Source: Streptomyces palmae (lineage in GTDB: Bacteria; Actinomycetota; Actinomycetes; Streptomycetales; Streptomycetaceae). From it: a stretch of DNA of 38,069 bases. The stretch spans positions 1 through 38,069 of the forward strand of contig NZ_SRID01000022.1 in the NCBI RefSeq assembly GCF_004684805.1. Direction: 5' to 3'. Position 1 is the stretch's first letter, and every line of letters starts with the position of its first letter. The notes beneath the pieces are model-generated. The model worked only from the letters and a program-made list of their open reading frames with translations, searched no databases and had not been told where the DNA came from. The translations under genes and the position numbers were made by a program. Positions 13,718 through 23,355 of this stretch are shown here, piece by piece.

Positions 13718-15084
13718 TGGGCGCGGTCTCCTTCGTCGTCCTGGTCGTCGCCGGCGGCCCCCGACGCGTCTGTCTCCGCGGGCGCGGTGGGCTCGTAGAC
13801 CAGCACCGCGCGGTTGTCCGGACGCAGCCGGGCCCGGGCGATGTCCCGCACCTCCTCGGCCGTGATGTCCAGCACCCGCCGGACGGCGGTGAGCGCCAGC
13901 TGCGGGTCGCCGAACAGCACCGCGAACCGGCACAGTTCGTCGGCCCGGCCGCCGACCGTGGCCAGCCGGTCCAGCCACTCGCGCTCCAACTGCGCCTGGG
14001 CGCGCTCCATCTCCTCCGCGGTGGGGCCCTCTTCGGCGAAGCGGGCCAGCTCCTCGTCGACCGCCGCCTCCACGTCGGGCACCTCCACCCCGGCGGAGGT
14101 CTTCACGTCCAGCCAGCCCAGCGAGGGGGCGCCGGCCAGCCGCAGCAGCCCGAAGCCGGCGGCCACCGCGCTGCGGTCCCGGCGGACCAGGCGGTTGTGC
14201 AGCCGGGAGGACTCGCCGCCGCCCAGGACGGTGAGCGCCAGGTCGGCGGCGTCCGCCTCGCGGGTGCCGTCGTGCGGCAGGCGGTAGGCGGCCATCAGGG
14301 CGCGGGACGGCACCTCCTCCTCCACCACCTCGCGCAGCTGCTCGCCGATGGTGTCCGGCAGGCTGCCGTCGCGGGGCGGCTGCTTGGCGTCGTGGGAGGG
14401 GATGGAGCCGAAGTACTTCTCGATCCAGGCCAGCGTCTGCTCCGGGTCGATGTCGCCGACCACGGAGAGCACCGCGTTGTTCGGCGCGTAGTAGGTGCGG
14501 AAGAAGGTCCGGGCGTCCTCCAGGGAGGCGGCGTCCAGGTCGGCCATCGAGCCGATCGGGGTGTGGTGGTACGGGTGGCCCTCGGGGTAGGCCATGCCGA
14601 CCAGCCGCTCGAAGGCGGTGCCGTAGGGGACGTTGTCGTAGCGCTGGCGGCGCTCGTTCTTGACCACGTCGCGCTGGTTCTCCAGCCCCTCCTCGTCCAG
14701 CGCGACCAGCAGCGACCCCATGCGGTCGGCTTCCAGCCACAGCGCGAGCTCCAGCTGGTGGGCGGGCATGGTCTCGAAGTAGTTGGTGCGCTCGAAGCTG
14801 GTGGTGCCGTTGAGCGAGCCGCCGGCCCCCTGCACCAGCTCGAAGTGGCCGTTCCCCTTGACCTGCGCGGAGCCCTGGAACATCAGGTGCTCGAAGAGGT
14901 GAGCCAGACCGGTGCGCCCCTTGACCTCGTGGCGGGAGCCGACGTCGTACCAGAGGCAGACCGCGGCGACCGGGGTCAGATGGTCCTCGGAGAGCACCAC
15001 GCGCAGGCCGTTGGCCAGGCGGTGCTCGGTCGCTTTCAGGCCGCCGGTGCCGGCCTGTTGCGTGGCCGTGTGACCCATGGGCAT
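13714..15084 (-). CDS. M16-family zinc metallopeptidase (catalytic subunit)
   Basis: This 456-residue protein carries the inverted zinc motif HXXEH as HLFEH (His62, Glu65, His66) in GLAHLFEHLMFQGS, with the distal Glu ligand in LENQRDVVKNERRQ. The N-terminal lobe begins NGLRVVLSEDHLTPVAAV and the C-terminal lobe ends near residue 430, followed by an acidic tail. Bacterial members of this group degrade or process peptides in the cytoplasm. It is co-transcribed and translationally coupled with a second M16 gene that lacks the motif, so a heteromeric peptidase is likely. AGGGAC lies 4 nt before ATG 15084, and an ATG two codons later is an alternative. It is divergent from parC across a 201-bp region with inverted repeats. 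Natural substrates are unknown. Confidence 0.92.
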   Translation of the reverse strand: MPMGHTATQQAGTGGLKATEHRLANGLRVVLSEDHLTPVAAVCLWYDVGSRHEVKGRTGLAHLFEHLMFQGSAQVKGNGHFELVQGAGGSLNGTTSFERTNYFETMPAHQLELALWLEADRMGSLLVALDEEGLENQRDVVKNERRQRYDNVPYGTAFERLVGMAYPEGHPYHHTPIGSMADLDAASLEDARTFFRTYYAPNNAVLSVVGDIDPEQTLAWIEKYFGSIPSHDAKQPPRDGSLPDTIGEQLREVVEEEVPSRALMAAYRLPHDGTREADAADLALTVLGGGESSRLHNRLVRRDRSAVAAGFGLLRLAGAPSLGWLDVKTSAGVEVPDVEAAVDEELARFAEEGPTAEEMERAQAQLEREWLDRLATVGGRADELCRFAVLFGDPQLALTAVRRVLDITAEEVRDIARARLRPDNRAVLVYEPTAPAETDASGAAGDDQDDEGDRAQ

Positions 15085-15161
15085 GTACGTCCCTTCGATC
15101 GCGTGATGCAGCAGTTGCGAAGCCCTGTGCTGAACGGTCCTGTCACTGTATGCAAGCGCAT

Positions 15162-15200
15162 GGACATCTGGCGAAGTTCCCGGCCCGATGTCCCCGACAT
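15162..15200. promoter_or_regulatory. Overlapping inverted repeats between the M16 operon and parC
   Basis: GGACATC (15162-15168) is repeated in inverse as GATGTCC (15187-15193), and ATGTC/GACAT arms (15188-15200) overlap the second half. The cluster lies in the divergent promoter region, about 90 bp before the parC ATG and 80 bp before the M16 start. It could be an operator for either gene. No known consensus was recognised. Confidence 0.35.
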
Positions 15201-15285
15201 GGGTCGTGGTCGGCGTTGTCGGTGCGGCGGTCCACAATGGTCGGCATCAGAACCAGCACTGTCAGTTGAAGGAGCCGCAGCCGCG

Positions 15286-17736
<2,451 letters not shown>

Positions 17737-17758
17737 GGCGACCGCCCCGGACGGGTCG

Positions 17759-17806
17759 GATACGCCAAGGGCGCGGCACCTCGCGGTGCCGCGCCCTTGG
17801 CGTATC
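17759..17806. terminator. 22-bp perfect hairpin terminator after parC
   Basis: Positions 17759-17780 pair without mismatch with 17785-17806 around the tetraloop TCGC; the stem contains CCAAGGGCGCGGC. It starts 22 bp after the parC stop. It also lies downstream of the convergent citrate synthase gene, beyond the repeat tract, and can act in both directions. Confidence 0.95.
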
Positions 17807-17814
17807 GGTGCGCC

Positions 17815-18180
17815 CGGACCGCCGCGGTTCGGGGTCGGCCGTAGGAGGCGACCGCGGCGCGGGGTCAGCCCGGCGGATGGGCCTCGGTCGGGGACCAGGC
17901 CGGTGAGAACCGACTGCCGCGCGGGACCGGGCCGCACCAACCGGCCGCGGCGCGGGGTCACGCCGTACGAACCGGCCGCGGCGGGGGATCAGTCCGTACG
18001 AGGCGGCCGCGGCGCGGGATCAGGCCGGCGGGACCGAGTGCCGCTCGGGGCCAGACCGTACGAACCGGCCGCGTGCCGCTCGGGACCAGACCGTACGAAC
18101 GGCCGCGTGCCGCTCGGGGCCAGACCGTACGAACCGGCCGCGGCGCGGGGTCAGGCCGGTGGGACCGGCTGCGGCGGGGG
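17815..18180. repeat. Degenerate tandem repeat of about 11 units running into the citrate synthase stop
   Basis: About eleven degenerate units of 29-35 bp follow one another. Most start CCGTACGAACCGGCCGCG and end in GGGGTCAGG-, GGGATCAG- or GGGACCAGA-like sequence. Two adjacent units near 18056-18125 are 34-35 bp and almost identical, indicating recent duplication. The array fills the gap between the parC terminator and the citrate synthase gene, and its last units overlap that gene's final codons (the PPPPQPVPPA tail). There are no unique spacers, so it is not a CRISPR array. Confidence 0.85.
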
Positions 18181-19302
18181 TGGGCCGACATAGCGCGCGG
18201 CCGGGCGGATGATCTTGGACTCCTGGGCCTGCTCCAGGATGTTGGCGCTCCAGCCGACGACCCGCGCGGCGCAGAAGGTCGGGGTGAACATCTCCCGCGG
18301 CAGTCCGCACAGCTCCATGACCACCCCCGCGTAGAACTCCACGTTGGTGTGCAGCTCGCGGCCCGGTTTGAGCTCGGCGAGTATCGCCTCCACCTGCCGC
18401 TCCACCTCCACGGCGAAGGCCACCCGGGACCCGCCGAGGTCCTGGGCGATCTCCCGCAGCATCCGCGACCGGGGGTCCTCGGTGCGGTAGACCGCGTGCC
18501 CGAAGCCCATGATCCGGTCGCCGGCCAGCACCCGCTCGCGCACCCAGGGGTCGATGTTCTCCGGTGTGCCGATGGCGTCCAGGGTGTCCAGGGCCCGGCT
18601 GGGCGCCCCGCCGTGCAGCGGCCCGGAGAGCGCGCCGACGGCACCGACCAGGCAGGCGGCCAGATCCGCGCCGGTGGAGGCGATGACCCGGGCGGTGAAG
18701 GTGGAGGCGTTGAATCCGTGGTCGATGGTGGAGATCAGATAGCGCTCGACGGCCCGGGCGCGCACCGGGTCCGGCTCGGTACCGGTGAGCATGTACAGGT
18801 AATTGGCCGCATACGGCAGGTCGGCGCGGGGCGGTATGGGCTCCTGCCCGGTGCCCAGCCGGTACAGCGCGGTCAGCAGGGTGGGCACGGCGGCGCAGGC
18901 GGCCAGCGCCTCGGCCCGGCGGCGGTCGGGGGCGATGTCGTACAAGGGCCGCAGGCCGGCCGAGGCGCCCAGCAGCGACAGGGCGGTGCGCAGCCCGGCG
19001 AGCGGCCCGGAGAGCGCGCTGGAGCGGGCCACCGCGGGGAGCACGGCCGCCACGTCGGGCGGGAGTCCGCGCAGCTCGGCCGTCTCGGCGAGGAAGGCCG
19101 CGCGCCCCGCGGCATCCGGCAGCTCTCCGAAGAACATCAGGTGCCAGACGTCCTCGAAGGTGCGACTGTGCGCCAGTTCGACAGCCGAGTACTGGCGGTA
19201 GTGGTAAAAGCCCTCCCGGCCGCGGACATCCCCGAGTTCGGTCTCGGTGACGACCACGCCGGCGAGTCCTCGGGGTACGTCGGCCGGTGTTTGGGTGCCC
19301 AT
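18151..19302 (-). CDS. Citrate synthase (actinobacterial citrate synthase 2 type)
   Basis: This 383-residue enzyme condenses acetyl-CoA and oxaloacetate to citrate at the entry of the TCA cycle; a 2-methylcitrate synthase role is possible. Conserved elements are YRQYSAVELAHSRTFEDVWH, DHGFNASTFTARVIAST, the catalytic His of SGPLHGGAPS, the catalytic His of MGFGHAVYR, and ARYVGP near the end. The usual catalytic Asp of NVDF is Glu here (HTNVEFYAG). The short length without an N-terminal extension fits the Gram-positive, dimeric type. The C-terminal PPPPQPVPPA is encoded within a tandem repeat. GGAGGAG precedes both ATG 19302 (8-10 nt away) and ATG 19308 (only 2-4 nt away); the former is better spaced. 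It diverges from a helix-turn-helix citrate-synthase fusion, with three palindromes between them. Confidence 0.93.
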   Translation of the reverse strand: MGTQTPADVPRGLAGVVVTETELGDVRGREGFYHYRQYSAVELAHSRTFEDVWHLMFFGELPDAAGRAAFLAETAELRGLPPDVAAVLPAVARSSALSGPLAGLRTALSLLGASAGLRPLYDIAPDRRRAEALAACAAVPTLLTALYRLGTGQEPIPPRADLPYAANYLYMLTGTEPDPVRARAVERYLISTIDHGFNASTFTARVIASTGADLAACLVGAVGALSGPLHGGAPSRALDTLDAIGTPENIDPWVRERVLAGDRIMGFGHAVYRTEDPRSRMLREIAQDLGGSRVAFAVEVERQVEAILAELKPGRELHTNVEFYAGVVMELCGLPREMFTPTFCAARVVGWSANILEQAQESKIIRPAARYVGPPPPQPVPPA

Positions 19303-19317
19303 GGTCATCTCTCCTCC

Positions 19318-19327
19318 TCAATATTGA
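19318..19327. promoter_or_regulatory. Palindrome copy 1, TCAATATTGA
   Basis: This is a perfect 10-bp palindrome, and with its neighbours it shares the asymmetric 11-mer GTCAATATTGA (read on the minus strand). It lies just upstream of the GGAGGAG ribosome site of the citrate synthase gene, at or just past the expected transcription start, where bound protein would block the leftward promoter. Confidence 0.75.
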
Positions 19328-19357
19328 CTCGACTGTCTATGCTTGTCTCATTAACTG

Positions 19358-19367
19358 TCAATATTGA
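19358..19367. promoter_or_regulatory. Palindrome copy 2, TCAATATTGA, over the leftward -35 box
   Basis: This second perfect copy is centred 40 bp from copy 1. Together with flanks it reads CTGTCAATATTGATT, the exact inverse of the flanked third copy. On the minus strand it ends in TTGACA, a consensus -35 box; TAGACA 16 nt further on may be the -10 box of the citrate synthase gene. The operator therefore covers that promoter. Confidence 0.75.
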
Positions 19368-19384
19368 TTTCTTCCCTTGATCAA

Positions 19385-19394
19385 TCAATATTGA
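19385..19394. promoter_or_regulatory. Palindrome copy 3, TCAATATTGA, over the rightward -35 region
   Basis: The third perfect copy is centred 27 bp from copy 2 and lies in inverted orientation to it over 15 bp. It covers the -35 region of the rightward HTH-citrate synthase gene, whose probable -10 box TACGGT is at 19411-19416. Confidence 0.75.
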
Positions 19395-19410
19395 CAGGGA
19401 GCGAACGGGG

Positions 19411-19416
19411 TACGGT
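19411..19416 (+). promoter_or_regulatory. -10 box of a probable leaderless promoter for the HTH-citrate synthase gene
   Basis: TACGGT (TANNNT) ends 6 nt before ATG 19423, so the transcript would start at the start codon. No good Shine-Dalgarno sequence is present. The perfect hexamer TTGACA at 19391-19396 is only 14 nt upstream, so the -35 element may be shifted into palindrome copy 3 (ATATTG, 17 nt away). Confidence 0.5.
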
Positions 19417-19422
19417 GTGCGC

Positions 19423-20670
19423 ATGGGTGATCAAGAATCGGAAGAGCGGCGGCTGACCACCCGGGAAGCGGCACGGCGACTCGGGGTGAAGCCGGAGACG
19501 GTGTACGCGTATGTGAGTCGGGGCCAGCTCAGCAGCCGGCGGAGCCCCGGCGGACGGGGCAGCACCTTCGACGCGGCGGAGGTGGAGGCGCTCGCCCGGC
19601 GGGGCCGGCGCGAGACGCGGACGGCATCGGGGAACAGCCCGATCGGCACCAGCATCACCCTCATCGAGGAGGACCGCCACTACTACCGCGGAGTGGACTC
19701 GACCGCCCTTGCCGCACACCACGGCTACGAGGAGGTCGCCCAATGGCTGTGGACGGGCGAGATGCGGCCCGGCACCCGCTTCACCGCGCACCCGGAGACG
19801 CTGACGGCGGCGGGCCGGGCGGTGCGGGCGCTGCCCGCGCCGAGCGCCATGCTCGACCGGCTGCGGGTGGCGGCGATCGCGGCGGCCGCGGCCGACCCGC
19901 TCCGCTTCGACCTGGCCCAGGAGGCGGTGGTGGGCACCGCACGCGACCTGATCGCCACGCTCACCGACGTACTGCCCGTCCTCGGGGAACCCGAGCCCGA
20001 GGACGCCCCCGTCGCCCGGCGGCTGTGGACCCGGCTGACCGCGCGGGCGCCCGGCGAGGAGTGGCTTCGGGTGCTGGACGCCGCACTGGTGCTGCTGATC
20101 GACCACGACCTGGCCGTCTCCACGGTGGCCGCCAGGGTCGCCGCCTCCGCGCAGGCCCACCCCTACGCCGTGGTCTCCGCCGGACTCGGCGCACTGGACG
20201 GGCCGCTGCACGGCGCCGCCAGCGGCTTCGCCCACCGGATGCTGCTGGACGCGGTCGAGCGCGGCGGCGGCGCGGTGGTGGCCGGGCACCTGCGCGCCGG
20301 ACGCCGGGTACCGGGCCTGGGCCACGTCATCTACCCGGGCGAGGACCCGCGTGCCGGCATGCTGTTCCGGCTGCTGGAGGAGGTGCCGGAGGCGGCCGAG
20401 GCGCTGCACGCGGCCCGTGAGGTGGTCGCCACCATGGCCCGGCACGTACCGCTGCACGCCAATGTGGACCTGGCGCTGGCGGTGCTCTCGGTCGCCGCCG
20501 GGATGCCGTCGGAGGCGGGCGAGACGGTGTTCGCGGTGGCCCGGACCGCGGGCTGGATCGCACACGCCCTGGAGGAGTACGGCGAGCAGCCCATGCGGAT
20601 GCGCCCCACCGGCCAGTACCGCGGCCCCCGGCCCCCGCAGTCCCTCCCGGTGCCGGTGCAGCCCACCTGA
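19423..20670 (+). CDS. Helix-turn-helix domain fused to a citrate-synthase-like enzyme
   Basis: This 415-residue protein has an N-terminal MerR/excisionase-type DNA-binding domain (about residues 7-60: LTTREAARRLGVKPETVYAY, then a wing with RSPGGRGSTFDAAEVEALAR). A complete citrate synthase domain follows (about 75-405). Active-site residues are kept: the His of DGPLHGAASG, the His of PGLGHVIYPGEDPR, and the Asp of ANVDLALAV; TGQYRGP matches the C-terminal Arg motif. It could therefore be catalytic, DNA binding, or a regulator that senses oxaloacetate, acetyl-CoA or citrate through the enzyme fold. Three TCAATATTGA palindromes lie in its divergent promoter with the ordinary citrate synthase gene, suggesting autoregulation and cross-regulation. 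ATG 19423 is preferred; GTG 19417 is in frame. The fusion is visible in the sequence; its regulatory role is inference. Confidence 0.9.
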   Translation: MGDQESEERRLTTREAARRLGVKPETVYAYVSRGQLSSRRSPGGRGSTFDAAEVEALARRGRRETRTASGNSPIGTSITLIEEDRHYYRGVDSTALAAHHGYEEVAQWLWTGEMRPGTRFTAHPETLTAAGRAVRALPAPSAMLDRLRVAAIAAAAADPLRFDLAQEAVVGTARDLIATLTDVLPVLGEPEPEDAPVARRLWTRLTARAPGEEWLRVLDAALVLLIDHDLAVSTVAARVAASAQAHPYAVVSAGLGALDGPLHGAASGFAHRMLLDAVERGGGAVVAGHLRAGRRVPGLGHVIYPGEDPRAGMLFRLLEEVPEAAEALHAAREVVATMARHVPLHANVDLALAVLSVAAGMPSEAGETVFAVARTAGWIAHALEEYGEQPMRMRPTGQYRGPRPPQSLPVPVQPT

Positions 20671-20777
20671 CACGGAGGCCGGCCGGCGGCCGCGAGGAGG
20701 CACGGCGCCCGGCCGGGGCGGCTACGTGGGGCGCGGGCCGGCGGCCGGCGGGCAGCTGACGGTGGCCCGAGCGAACA

Positions 20778-20796
20778 TCAAGTTAGGCTTACCTTC
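20778..20796 (+). promoter_or_regulatory. Iron box (DmdR1/IdeR type) overlapping a leaderless promoter
   Basis: TCAAGTTAGGCTTACCTTC matches 14 of 19 positions of the IdeR/DmdR consensus TTAGGTTAGGCTAACCTAA, with its core GTTAGGCTTACCTT matching 12 of 14. The -10-like TAGGCT (20784-20789) lies within it, 7 nt before GTG 20797. Iron-loaded DmdR1 bound here would block transcription, so the gene downstream should be induced by iron limitation. Confidence 0.8.
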
Positions 20797-21723
20797 GTGA
20801 GCATGTGCGCCACCGCCTCCCAGGACCTGTCCGAACCGCTCGCCGGCACGGCGGCGACCGCCCCCACCTGGCTGCTGATCGAGCAGCCCGGCCCCTGGGG
20901 CCGAGCCGCCGTCACCGGCAGCCACCTCGACCCCGCCGTCGGCCGCGCCCTGGAGCAGGCCGCCAAGGGCACCGGGGTCCGGGTCGCGCTGATCCGCCGC
21001 CCGGGCCGGCACGCGGACCGCCATCTGCCCGCCCGGCACCGGATCTTCGTCGCCCACACCCGGCCCGGCCGGTCCTGGGTCCGCACCACCACCCTGACCG
21101 ACCCGGCCCGCCTGCTCGACCTCGACCTGGCCGCGCTCGGCGCCGGCGACCTCGGCGGGCTGCCCGCCGAGTGGGCCCCGTACACCGGCGACCCCCTGGC
21201 GCTGGTGTGCACCAACGGCAAGCGGGACCGCTGCTGCGCGCTGCTCGGCCGGCCCCTCGCCGCCGAACTCGCGGCCACCGGTGGCGAGGCCGTCTGGGAG
21301 ATCACCCACATCGGCGGCCACCGCTTCTCCCCCACCCTGCTGGTGCTGCCCTACGGCTACGCCTACGGCCGGGCCACCGCGGACTCGGTACGGGAGGCAC
21401 TGGAGGCGGTACGCGCCGGGCGGATCGTCACCCGCGGCTGCCGCGGCCGGTCCGCCTGGGAACGCCCCGGCCAGGCCGCGGACCTGGCCGTCCGCGAGCT
21501 GATCGGCGAGCAGGACGCCGACGCGCTGACCCTGCTGCGCACCGAGGGCGCGTCCCCCGCCTGGACGATCGCCCTGGCGCACACCGACGGCCGGCAGTGG
21601 CAGGTCTCCGTCGCCGAGGTGCGGACCGCGCCCCCGCGCCCGGAGAGCTGCGGGGCGGCGCTGGGCACCCCGGCCCGGATGGAGATCATCGGCATCCGCG
21701 AAGTGGTGGGCAGCGCGGTCTGA
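20797..21723 (+). CDS. Suc_Fer-like (sucrase/ferredoxin-like) thioredoxin-fold iron-sulfur protein
   Basis: This 308-residue protein belongs to the Suc_Fer-like family, thioredoxin-fold proteins related to [2Fe-2S] ferredoxins. The diagnostic segments are LVCTNGKRDRCCALLGRPL (Cys138, Cys146, Cys147) and ITHIGGHRFSPTLLVLPYG, which supply Cys and probably His ligands for the cluster. The N-terminal part is Ala/Thr rich without a signal peptide, so it is cytoplasmic. A redox role connected with iron is likely, for example in siderophore reduction, which some family members perform; the exact partner is unknown. The iron box overlapping its promoter supports this. The start is GTG 20797, giving a probable leaderless mRNA; ATG 20803 is in frame two codons later. 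It is convergent with the symporter gene. Confidence 0.85.
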   Translation: MSMCATASQDLSEPLAGTAATAPTWLLIEQPGPWGRAAVTGSHLDPAVGRALEQAAKGTGVRVALIRRPGRHADRHLPARHRIFVAHTRPGRSWVRTTTLTDPARLLDLDLAALGAGDLGGLPAEWAPYTGDPLALVCTNGKRDRCCALLGRPLAAELAATGGEAVWEITHIGGHRFSPTLLVLPYGYAYGRATADSVREALEAVRAGRIVTRGCRGRSAWERPGQAADLAVRELIGEQDADALTLLRTEGASPAWTIALAHTDGRQWQVSVAEVRTAPPRPESCGAALGTPARMEIIGIREVVGSAV

Positions 21724-21759
21724 CCGGCTCCCACCGCTTCCTGGCCCGGGCCCCACGCG

Positions 21760-23355
21760 CTACGCCGCCCCGGCGCCGGTCAGCGCGCGCACCTCGGTCT
21801 CCGCGTACCGGGCGGCGTCGGCCGGCTCCCGTGAGGTCACCGTGCCCAGCCAGCCCGCGAGGAAGCCCAGCGGGATGGAGACCATCCCGGGATTGCTCAA
21901 CGGGAACAACTGGAAGTCCACGCCCGGGAAGATCGCGTCGGGGGCGCCCGAGACCACCGGCGAGAAGATCACCAGCAGCACCGCGGGCACCAGCCCGCCG
22001 TACACCGACCAGACCGCGCCGCGGGTGGTGAACCGCCGCCAGAACAGCGTGTACAGCAGCACCGGCAGATTGGCCGAGGCGGCCACCGCGAAGGCCAGCC
22101 CCACCAGGAACGCGACGTTCAGGTCCTGGGCGAGCAGCCCCAACCCGATGGCCACCGCGCCCACCCCGACCGCGGCCAGCCGGGCCACCCGGACCTCGCT
22201 GCGCGGCGTACGCTCCGGGCGCCGGCTCAGCGTCGCGTACAGGTCGTGGGCGACCGAGGCGGAGGAGGAGAGCGTGATGCCGGCGACGACCGCGAGGATG
22301 GTGGCGAAGGCCACCGCCGCGACCACCGCGAACAGCACCGTGCCACCGGTGGAGCCCTGCCCGCCGCCCAGGTCCAGGGCGAGCAGCGGTACCGCGGTGT
22401 TCCCCGACGGATTGGACTGCCGCACCTCGTCGGACCCCAGCACCGCCGCGGCGCCGAAGCCCAGCACGATGGTCATCAGGTAGAACGCGCCGATCAGCCC
22501 GATCGACCAGACCACCGAGCGGCGGGCGGCTCGTGCGGTGGGCACCGTGTAGAAGCGCGAGAGGATGTGCGGCAGCCCGGCCGTACCGAGCACCAGGGCC
22601 AGCCCGAGGCTGATGAAGTCCAGCCGGGCGGTCCACCCGCCGCCGTACTTGAGCCCCGGGGCGAGGAAGTCCCGGCCGTGCCCGCTGCGGTCGGCGGCGG
22701 TCCCCAGCAGACCGCCCAGGTCACCGTGGAAGCGCACCAGCACCAGCACGGTCAGCGCGATCGCGCCGCCCATCAGCAGAACGGCCTTCACGATCTGGAT
22801 CCAGGTGGTGGCGCGCATCCCGCCCCAGGCCACGTAGACCACCATCAGGGCGCCCACGCCCACCACCGTCCAGGCCCTGGCCGCTCCCCCGGTGCTGCCC
22901 AGCAGCAGCTCGATCAGGCTGCCCGCGCCCACCATCTGCGCCACCAGGTAGAGGACCGAGACGGTCACCGCGGAGGTGCCCGCGGCGATCCGCATCGGGC
23001 GCTCCCGCAGCCGGGCGGCGAGCACGTCGGCCAGGGTGAAGCGGCCGCAGTTGCGGACCAGTTCGGCGACGAGGAAGAGCACCAGCAGCCAGGCGACCAG
23101 GAAGCCCACCGAGTAGAGCACCCCGTCGTAGCCGAAGAGCGCGATCAGCCCGGAGATGCCGAGGAAGGAGGCGGCGGACATGTAGTCGCCGGCGATGGCG
23201 AATCCGTTCTCCAGCGGGGAGAACAGCCGCCCGCCGGCGTAGAACTCCTCCGGCGAACCATGCCGGTCGCGGCCGGCCCAGGTGGTGATCGCCAGGGTGA
23301 GGGCGACGAAGGCCAGGAAGAGCAGCAGCGCCAGACTCTGGTGATCGCCGGTCAT
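21760..23355 (-). CDS. Cation/acetate symporter (SSS family, ActP-like)
   Basis: This 531-residue integral membrane protein of the sodium:solute symporter family has about 13 hydrophobic helices. The first is SLALLLFLAFVALTLAITTW, followed by the family signature GSPEEFYAGGRLFSPLENGFAIAGDYMSAASFLG. This motif, and pairing with a DUF485 gene, are typical of ActP-type acetate/glycolate or pyruvate symporters. It imports a small carboxylate with a cation, which in this context would feed acetyl-CoA metabolism (two citrate synthases lie just upstream on the map). ATG 23355 overlaps the stop of the DUF485 gene by 4 bases (ATGA), so the two are translated together. It is convergent with the Suc_Fer gene with only a 36-bp gap. 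Substrate is inferred. Confidence 0.92.
   Translation of the reverse strand: MTGDHQSLALLLFLAFVALTLAITTWAGRDRHGSPEEFYAGGRLFSPLENGFAIAGDYMSAASFLGISGLIALFGYDGVLYSVGFLVAWLLVLFLVAELVRNCGRFTLADVLAARLRERPMRIAAGTSAVTVSVLYLVAQMVGAGSLIELLLGSTGGAARAWTVVGVGALMVVYVAWGGMRATTWIQIVKAVLLMGGAIALTVLVLVRFHGDLGGLLGTAADRSGHGRDFLAPGLKYGGGWTARLDFISLGLALVLGTAGLPHILSRFYTVPTARAARRSVVWSIGLIGAFYLMTIVLGFGAAAVLGSDEVRQSNPSGNTAVPLLALDLGGGQGSTGGTVLFAVVAAVAFATILAVVAGITLSSSASVAHDLYATLSRRPERTPRSEVRVARLAAVGVGAVAIGLGLLAQDLNVAFLVGLAFAVAASANLPVLLYTLFWRRFTTRGAVWSVYGGLVPAVLLVIFSPVVSGAPDAIFPGVDFQLFPLSNPGMVSIPLGFLAGWLGTVTSREPADAARYAETEVRALTGAGAA

Noticed and set aside
17815..18180. Possible CRISPR array
   Set aside because: Units are contiguous with no unique spacers, vary in length and sequence, and no cas gene is near.
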